A stretch of 64,000 nucleotides of DNA from contig NZ_CP049780.1 of the NCBI RefSeq assembly GCF_011193355.1, positions 919,280 through 983,279 on the forward strand. Direction: 5' to 3'. The notes beneath the pieces are model-generated. The model was not told where the DNA came from, ran no database searches, and was given only the letters and a program-made list of their open reading frames with translations. Positions 60,062 through 64,000 of this stretch are shown here, one piece after another (position 1 is the first letter of the stretch; each line of letters starts with the position of its first letter). The stretch is from Streptomyces sp. JB150 (lineage in GTDB: Bacteria > Actinomycetota > Actinomycetes > Streptomycetales > Streptomycetaceae). A program made the translations under genes and the position numbers.

Positions 60062-61086
60062 AGGCCGATGTCCTCCGATGCTGCGTCGGTCCACTTGTCG
60101 GCTTCGCGGATGTAGCCCCAGAAGGCGGGGCTGTTCTCGGCGTGGCCGGACTGTTCCCGGATCTTCTCCTCCCGCTTGCCTGCGCGTCGAGAGGTGGTGA
60201 TGAATCCGGCCCGCATCGAGTGGCCGGTGAGGCGGACGGAGAGTCCGGCGCGTTCGGCGTTGCGGGCGATGATCTCGCGCACGGCTTCCGGGGAGAGGGC
60301 TCGATCACCGAGGCGGCCGTGGACGGTGATGGGCAGGAAGGCAGGCCCCGAGCTGATGCCGGCGGCGGCGCGCCAGGTGAGCCAGGCGCGGACGGGGCAG
60401 GTGTCGGGGTTCTTTCCGTAGTGGACGACGACGTCCCGGGGCGGTCGGCCCTTCACGGCGGGGACGTGGACCTCCAGGCCCTGGCTGACGTGGACGATGG
60501 TGTCGGCTCGGAGGGTGGCGACTTCGGCGGAGCGTCCGGCGATGGCGAAGGCCATGAGCCAGAGGGCGCGGTCGCGGAGTCCGGTGAGTCCGCCGGCGAC
60601 GGCGGCGTTCATCTGGCGGAGCTGCTCGGGGGTGGCGGCGGCGGCCTTGCCTCGTCCGCGCGCTTGCCGTTCGGGGTCGTTCTTCAGCGGCTTGAGTGCC
60701 TGCCGGGCGGCGACGGTGGCGGCCTTGGGCACCTCTACCCCGTGCTCGTTCCGCGCCGTTACGGTGACGCCGGTGATGCGGCGGTCGATGGAGTTCGGCG
60801 CGGCGAGCTTGATGGTGTCGAGCCAGACGACGAACCCGACGAGCGTGCCCTTGGTGACGGCGGTCAGCGGCAACGCCTGCCTGGTCCGTTCGGCGAGCCA
60901 GTCGTGGAACTCCTCCCAGAGTGCCCAGTCGTTGGCGTACCCGCGCTTGGTGTTGTGGGGGCGGATGGCGTCGAGGTGCTTCTCGGCTGCCTCTTCCATG
61001 GCGTGCAGGACGGCGAGCGTCGCAGCGTCGTATGCGGCGGGGGTGGCGTCCGGGTGGCGCGGTGCAGGGAAATGAGCCTCAGTCAA
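60058..61086 (-). CDS. int: Tyrosine-type site-specific recombinase (integrase)
   Basis: A 342-residue recombinase. An N-terminal SAM-like arm (HLDAIRPHNTKRGYANDWALWEEFHDWLAER) precedes the catalytic domain with the first Arg in AIAGRSAEVATLR, the HxxR box in TGHSMRAGF, SGHAENSPAFWGY and the nucleophile Tyr. It would integrate or excise the element. I chose TTG 61086, which overlaps the upstream gene's stop (TTGA) with AGGAACG upstream; a longer frame starts at 61221. No tRNA target is visible nearby. Confidence 0.92.
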   Translation of the reverse strand: MTEAHFPAPRHPDATPAAYDAATLAVLHAMEEAAEKHLDAIRPHNTKRGYANDWALWEEFHDWLAERTRQALPLTAVTKGTLVGFVVWLDTIKLAAPNSIDRRITGVTVTARNEHGVEVPKAATVAARQALKPLKNDPERQARGRGKAAAATPEQLRQMNAAVAGGLTGLRDRALWLMAFAIAGRSAEVATLRADTIVHVSQGLEVHVPAVKGRPPRDVVVHYGKNPDTCPVRAWLTWRAAAGISSGPAFLPITVHGRLGDRALSPEAVREIIARNAERAGLSVRLTGHSMRAGFITTSRRAGKREEKIREQSGHAENSPAFWGYIREADKWTDAASEDIGL

Positions 61087-61244
61087 CGCTTCGTTCCTGT
61101 CCGTCGCGCAAGCATGCGGGCCTTGATCTGATCCTGGGTCGGCGGCTCCCACTTGTGCCAGCCGACCGGCGGCTTCCAGCGCTGGGCATGCTCCCTCTGG
61201 TCCACGCTGCACCAGCGGCACGCCGACGGGGGCGCGACGGTCAT
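61083..61244 (-). CDS. Small protein in the integrase operon
   Basis: A 53-residue basic protein (APPSACRWCSVDQREHAQRWKPPVGWHKWEPPTQDQIKARMLARR) with a CxxC. Its ATG at 61244 overlaps the preceding stop (ATGA), and its own TGA overlaps the integrase start (TTGA). The function is unknown. Confidence 0.7.
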   Translation of the reverse strand: MTVAPPSACRWCSVDQREHAQRWKPPVGWHKWEPPTQDQIKARMLARRTGTKR

Positions 61245-61534
61245 GAGCGGCTGTCCTCTCGCTCCTGCGGCCACGACCACCCTTTCGGCGAGCGGTGCTT
61301 GCCGTTGTGACCTATCGGGAGGAGGCAGATATCTGGCGGGTATGGGTCGCCGACCAAGTGGGCGGGGCCGCCGATGTGTTCGCAAGCCGTCTCGCCGGGC
61401 GACGCGAAGGGGGCGAAGTGTTCGATGTGAGCGAGGACCGCCCAGTCGTCGCGCAGGCAGTCATGGTCCGGGCAGCCGCCGCAGAAGTCGCATCGGCGTG
61501 GTCCGCAGGGGCGGAGGCAGGGGACTGGAGGCAT
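61241..61534 (-). CDS. First gene of the integrase operon, Cys-rich protein
   Basis: A 97-residue protein with an N-terminal Cys/His-rich part (CDFCGGCPDHDCLRDDW) and a C-terminal CLLPIGHNGKHR segment that I associate with actinophage proteins. TACAAT (61545-61540 on the minus strand) ends 5-6 bp before the ATG at 61534, so the operon message probably begins leaderless here. Confidence 0.75.
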   Translation of the reverse strand: MPPVPCLRPCGPRRCDFCGGCPDHDCLRDDWAVLAHIEHFAPFASPGETACEHIGGPAHLVGDPYPPDICLLPIGHNGKHRSPKGWSWPQEREDSRS

Positions 61535-61627
61535 GTCTAATTGTACCGTTTTTCCGCCCGCGATATGGCATGTTATCGAGGGCGAAGTGCTCGAACCCGT
61601 CTTGAAGCGACGCCGTTGGGTCGAGTG

Positions 61628-61677
61628 CGTTCAACCTTGGCCAACCGGCTTAGCGGGCGACTAAGGAGCCCTACCTT
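61628..61677 (+). promoter_or_regulatory. Promoter with shared motif and palindrome
   Basis: CGTTCAACCTTGG (61628-61640) recurs exactly upstream of the lipoprotein gene. The palindrome CTTAG-N7-CTAAG (61649-61665) overlaps the likely -35 position, and TACCTT (61672-61677) is the likely -10, ending 6 bp before the next ATG. Confidence 0.5.
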
Positions 61678-61683
61678 GACGGC

Positions 61684-61977
61684 ATGACAGACACCACTGA
61701 ACGACTCATCCCCACCGGCATGTGCTTCTGTGGATGCGGGGCCAGCGTCGGACTTGGATCTTTCTTCGCCCGCGGCCACGACAAGACGGCAGAAGCAGCG
61801 CTCCTCGCCGTTCGCTACGGCAGCTCCGTGGCTCAGCTCCTGCAACATCACGGCTTCGGCCCTGGGAAGTCGGTCCTCGACGCTGCAGTCGACAAAGGCG
61901 GTTGGGTCGTCTGCGAGACCTGCGAGTACGCGGGAGCGCCTGCTAGTGTCCGCGCCCACCGCCGCAAGTACCATTGA
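61684..61977 (+). CDS. Small Cys-rich protein, unknown function
   Basis: A 97-residue protein. The N-terminus has GMCFCGCGASVGLGSFFARGHD, a CxCGCG...GHD pattern I associate with small phage- or element-encoded zinc proteins. The C-terminus VCETCEYAGAPASVRAHRRKYH looks like a C2H2-type finger. A strong terminator follows within 12 bp. Confidence 0.75.
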   Translation: MTDTTERLIPTGMCFCGCGASVGLGSFFARGHDKTAEAALLAVRYGSSVAQLLQHHGFGPGKSVLDAAVDKGGWVVCETCEYAGAPASVRAHRRKYH

Positions 61978-61988
61978 TCACGATCACA

Positions 61989-62024
61989 CGCCCCGCTCCC
62001 CTGCTTTGGCAGGGGAGCGGGGCG
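61989..62024 (+). terminator. Perfect 16 bp terminator hairpin
   Basis: CGCCCCGCTCCCCTGC pairs perfectly with GCAGGGGAGCGGGGCG around a TTTG loop, just downstream of the 97-residue gene. It is nearly identical to the hairpin at 62753-62792. Confidence 0.88.
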
Positions 62025-62087
62025 TCGTCGTCACGGCTCGGTGACGGACGGGAACCTGTAGGGCCCATGTGGTCTACGGTGTTTTGA

Positions 62088-62100
62088 CGTTCAACCTTGG
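62088..62100 (+). repeat. Second copy of CGTTCAACCTTGG
   Basis: An exact 13 bp copy of the motif at 61628-61640, located directly before the lipoprotein start and overlapping its ribosome site region. A TACGGT at 62075-62080 could be the -10 box. Confidence 0.6.
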
Positions 62101-62108
62101 GGGGAATG

Positions 62109-62741
62109 ATGCGCGTTCGCGCTACTGCGGCTGTGGCCGCGATGCTCCTGGCCGCTCTCACTGCATGCGGAGGCGGCGGCAGCGACGGCTCGTCGGCCTC
62201 GAAGACGAAGACGCCGGCCAGCCAGCAGGAGAAGGTCGACTGCACGAGCCAGACACTCGACCAGGCCGAGTGGATGGAGCACTGCGCCGACGAGGCCAGC
62301 CCCGACAGCGATACCGGGGCAAAGTCGACAGGCCTGCAGTTCGGCGAGTCGTACACCTGGCCCGACGGGCTGAAGGTCACCGTCGTCGACGCGAAGGTGT
62401 TCACCGACTTCAACAAGGACCTTCTGGAGTCGCCGGAGCCCGGCAGTACCGACTTCCGGGTGACGCTGAAGCTGGAGAACGGCAGCAAGGAGCCGGTCGC
62501 CCTGGACGATCTGTCGCTCATCGTGGAGGGTGCCACGAACGGCGGAGAATCGGCGTTCACGATGTTCGAGAACGGGTCTCAGCCGCTTGAAGGACGACTG
62601 GCGCCGGGCGTGACCGCCACGAAGAACGCCGACCACGTGCTAAAGACGGAGTACGGCAAGAAGATCGTGGTGACGGTGCAGCGGAGCAGCGAGAACTTCG
62701 ACCTGGACTTCCCGGAGTTCACAGGCGAGATCACCGGCTGA
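62109..62741 (+). CDS. Lipoprotein, DUF4352-like
   Basis: A 210-residue lipoprotein. The signal peptide MRVRATAAVAAMLLAALTAC ends in the lipobox LTAC, then a Gly/Ser linker. The rest, from YTWPDGLKVTVVDAKVF to GKKIVVTVQ, is a beta-sandwich resembling DUF4352. It should sit on the outer face of the membrane. In a prophage it could be a superinfection-exclusion lipoprotein. ATG 62106 is an alternative start. Confidence 0.82.
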   Translation: MRVRATAAVAAMLLAALTACGGGGSDGSSASKTKTPASQQEKVDCTSQTLDQAEWMEHCADEASPDSDTGAKSTGLQFGESYTWPDGLKVTVVDAKVFTDFNKDLLESPEPGSTDFRVTLKLENGSKEPVALDDLSLIVEGATNGGESAFTMFENGSQPLEGRLAPGVTATKNADHVLKTEYGKKIVVTVQRSSENFDLDFPEFTGEITG

Positions 62742-62752
62742 GCGCACGACGA

Positions 62753-62792
62753 AGCGCCCCGCTCCCCTGCCGAAGCAGGAGAGCGGGGCGCT
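62753..62792 (+). terminator. Terminator hairpin after the lipoprotein gene
   Basis: AGCGCCCCGCTCCCCTGC and GCAGGAGAGCGGGGCGCT pair at 17 of 18 positions around a CGAA loop. It repeats the core of the hairpin at 61989-62024. It also lies at the end of the convergent minus-strand gene cluster. Confidence 0.87.
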
Positions 62793-62796
62793 GCGT

Positions 62797-62955
62797 TCAC
62801 GCGGGTTCGTCGTCGGGCGGCCGATCGGGCTCCAGGACCGGCGGGATGGACGGCGCGGGTACGGGCGGCGGTTCCTCCCACCCGAGCTGGACGAGGGAGC
62901 GAATGTCGGCCGCCGTGTCGTCGTGTCGCGGCTGCAGAGGGATCGGGTCGGGCAC
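62797..62955 (-). CDS. Very small Pro/Asp-rich protein
   Basis: A 52-residue frame (DPIPLQPRHDDTAADIRSLVQLGWEEPPPVPAPSIPPVLEPDRPPDDE). GTG 62955 has GGAG 7 bp upstream; GTG 62961 overlaps the upstream stop and is also possible. It is the last gene of the leftward cluster of membrane proteins. The function is unknown. Confidence 0.6.
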   Translation of the reverse strand: MPDPIPLQPRHDDTAADIRSLVQLGWEEPPPVPAPSIPPVLEPDRPPDDEPA

Positions 62956-62957
62956 GG

Positions 62958-63287
62958 TCACACTCCAGTCCGGTAGTAGTCCTCCACGTCCTCAGGTGGC
63001 GGCTGCGGCGTGCCACCCAGTCCCGTCACCTGGTCCCGCAGGACGAGGGCCCACCGGCTGATGGACCACAGCACGCCGCGGGTGCGGGTCTGCTCCTGCC
63101 GGAGCTCCGTGCACTCTTTCTCCAGCCGCTCCACCGACGCCTGTAGGACGCTCAGGTCGACTTGCTTTGCCGCGGGCCCAGCATTGATCCGCGCCGCTGT
63201 CCGTGTCCCCCGGTAAGTCAGCACCGCCATCGTGATCACTCCGGTGACGCTGATGAGCGCACCGACGATCCCCCAGACTCCGCTCAT
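62958..63287 (-). CDS. Small membrane protein with coiled coil (phage-type)
   Basis: A 109-residue protein. One N-terminal transmembrane helix (GVWGIVGALISVTGVITMAVLTYRG) is followed by a heptad-like coiled coil (LSVLQASVERLEKECTELRQEQTRTRG). The layout is common in phage lysis modules. Its ATG overlaps the upstream stop (ATGA). Confidence 0.78.
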   Translation of the reverse strand: MSGVWGIVGALISVTGVITMAVLTYRGTRTAARINAGPAAKQVDLSVLQASVERLEKECTELRQEQTRTRGVLWSISRWALVLRDQVTGLGGTPQPPPEDVEDYYRTGV

Positions 63288-63733
63288 CCGGGTCTCCCCT
63301 CAGCCTCCAGGCCGAGGGTCGCGGGTGATCCGGCGCTAGGAGGGACTCTTGATGCGCACCAGATCACCCCACAGTGCGATGTGATGTACCAGACGAACAG
63401 CCATAGGCCGCGGGTGTAGCCGTCCATGAGTCCCGCCCAGGCGTAGGCGAATGCCCACCCGGCCGGCGGGATGGAAGCCGCGACGAAGCCCATCCCGTCC
63501 CAGCCGAAGCGCAGCCAGGCGCAGCAGAAAGTGATACTGCCGCAGACGATCCACGCCCACGCCCAGCAGCGCAGGGGCGCGAAGTACAGCAGCAGCTCGA
63601 GGCCGCCGGTCGTTGTGGGCGGGGTGACGATGAAGCTGGCGCCGAAGCACACCTTGCCGATGCCCATGAAGAGGAGGAACGGGCCGCGGGTGCCGAGATG
63701 CCCACTGAACCAGCTGGGCGCCCGGCGCAGCAT
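63284..63733 (-). CDS. Multi-pass membrane protein of the element
   Basis: A 149-residue protein with about four hydrophobic segments rich in Trp and Cys (GPFLLFMGIGKVCFGASFIV; CWAWAWIVCGSITFCCAWL; FVAASIPPAGWAFAYAWAGLM; LWLFVWYITSHCGVIWC). It starts with ATG 63733 directly after the stop of the holin-like gene and is coupled to the gene downstream. The function is unknown; a phage structural or lysis accessory is possible. Confidence 0.75.
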   Translation of the reverse strand: MLRRAPSWFSGHLGTRGPFLLFMGIGKVCFGASFIVTPPTTTGGLELLLYFAPLRCWAWAWIVCGSITFCCAWLRFGWDGMGFVAASIPPAGWAFAYAWAGLMDGYTRGLWLFVWYITSHCGVIWCASRVPPSAGSPATLGLEAEGRPG

Positions 63734-64000
63734 TCAGACCGCCCGGGGCGGCTCAGCCGTAGCCGGCGAGGACGGGCGAGCCGGGGAGACCTGGCCGCGG
63801 GTCAGCAGGCCGAGCGCCGCGAGGACAACGGCGTTCAGAGCGCCCACCTTCTCCGCCGAGAGTTCCAACCCGTAGGCAGCGAGGAGCGCGGCGACCGCTG
63901 CGACGAGGCCGGTGAACGCGGACGGCGCGATGGGCCGGGTCACGGCGGCCGTGGCCGCAGCAAAGACGGCGGAGATGACGGCGACGATCGCGCCGGCCTG
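63734..64000 (-). CDS. Holin-like membrane protein, 5' end outside window
   Basis: The frame is open to the window edge, so the start is not seen. Visible are two hydrophobic helices (AGAIVAVISAVFAAATAAV; FTGLVAAVAALLAAYGL) and a hydrophilic Pro/Ser-rich tail. Small two-helix proteins at this position are typical of actinophage holins. A GTG at 63943 is in frame but would lose the first helix. This is the last window gene; the late genes of the element probably lie to the right. Confidence 0.7.
   Translation of the reverse strand, partial: QAGAIVAVISAVFAAATAAVTRPIAPSAFTGLVAAVAALLAAYGLELSAEKVGALNAVVLAALGLLTRGQVSPARPSSPATAEPPRAV

Overview
The base composition (over 70% G+C), codon use, GTG/TTG starts, purine-rich ribosome sites and many leaderless promoters point to a Streptomyces chromosome. 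Characteristic families agree: the DUF397/XRE-DUF5753/ATPase set, a MocR regulator, an ECF41 sigma factor and DUF6233. No rRNA, tRNA or CRISPR array was found.

About 0-55.4 kb looks like ordinary core chromosome. It opens with a regulatory trio (ATP-binding anti-sigma-like protein, XRE-DUF5753 and DUF397). The biotin locus follows: bioF is divergent from the overlapping bioB-bioA-bioD operon. Next come a methyltransferase, a Doc-like toxin whose antitoxin frame is broken, a MacB/FtsX-type ABC exporter, an F420 oxidoreductase, two CNNM/CorC-type membrane proteins, an SGNH hydrolase, purB and mug. At 19.8-23.4 kb an ABC-2 transporter is divergent from a NarL-type two-component system. After that lie ROK and GntR regulators, an ECF41 sigma factor with a divergent hydrolase, a MocR/EamA pair, phoD with a PHO-box-like element, an ACT-GNAT membrane protein, two Lrp/AsnC regulators each divergent from a presumed target, DUF885 and SDR proteins, and sbcD-sbcC. 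Further on are a catalytically empty cysteinyl-tRNA-synthetase-like protein coupled to a SixA-type phosphatase, pobA, a zinc-type cation diffusion facilitator, an XRE-cupin/EamA pair, a gamma carbonic anhydrase and an rlmA-like rRNA methyltransferase with an attenuator-like leader.

From about 55.6 kb to the right edge the content changes to an integrated phage-like element, and its right end is outside the window. It has an XRE switch region, many very small overlapping genes, a LexA-type DNA-binding protein without a protease domain, a Ku homologue, an operon of four overlapping genes including a tyrosine integrase, a DUF4352-like lipoprotein and, running in from the right edge, membrane proteins that resemble a lysis or holin cassette.

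Three themes stand out. First, at least five genes end inside degenerate 24-31 bp tandem repeats that contain the stop codon and continue downstream; BioB and one ABC ATPase carry in-frame versions. Second, several divergent promoter regions hold paired palindromes about 2 or 3 helical turns apart. Third, the element combines SOS-box-like operators, a LexA-like wHTH protein and a Ku protein, which suggests a link between DNA damage and the phage life cycle. All functions are inferred by reading the sequence; no database search was possible.
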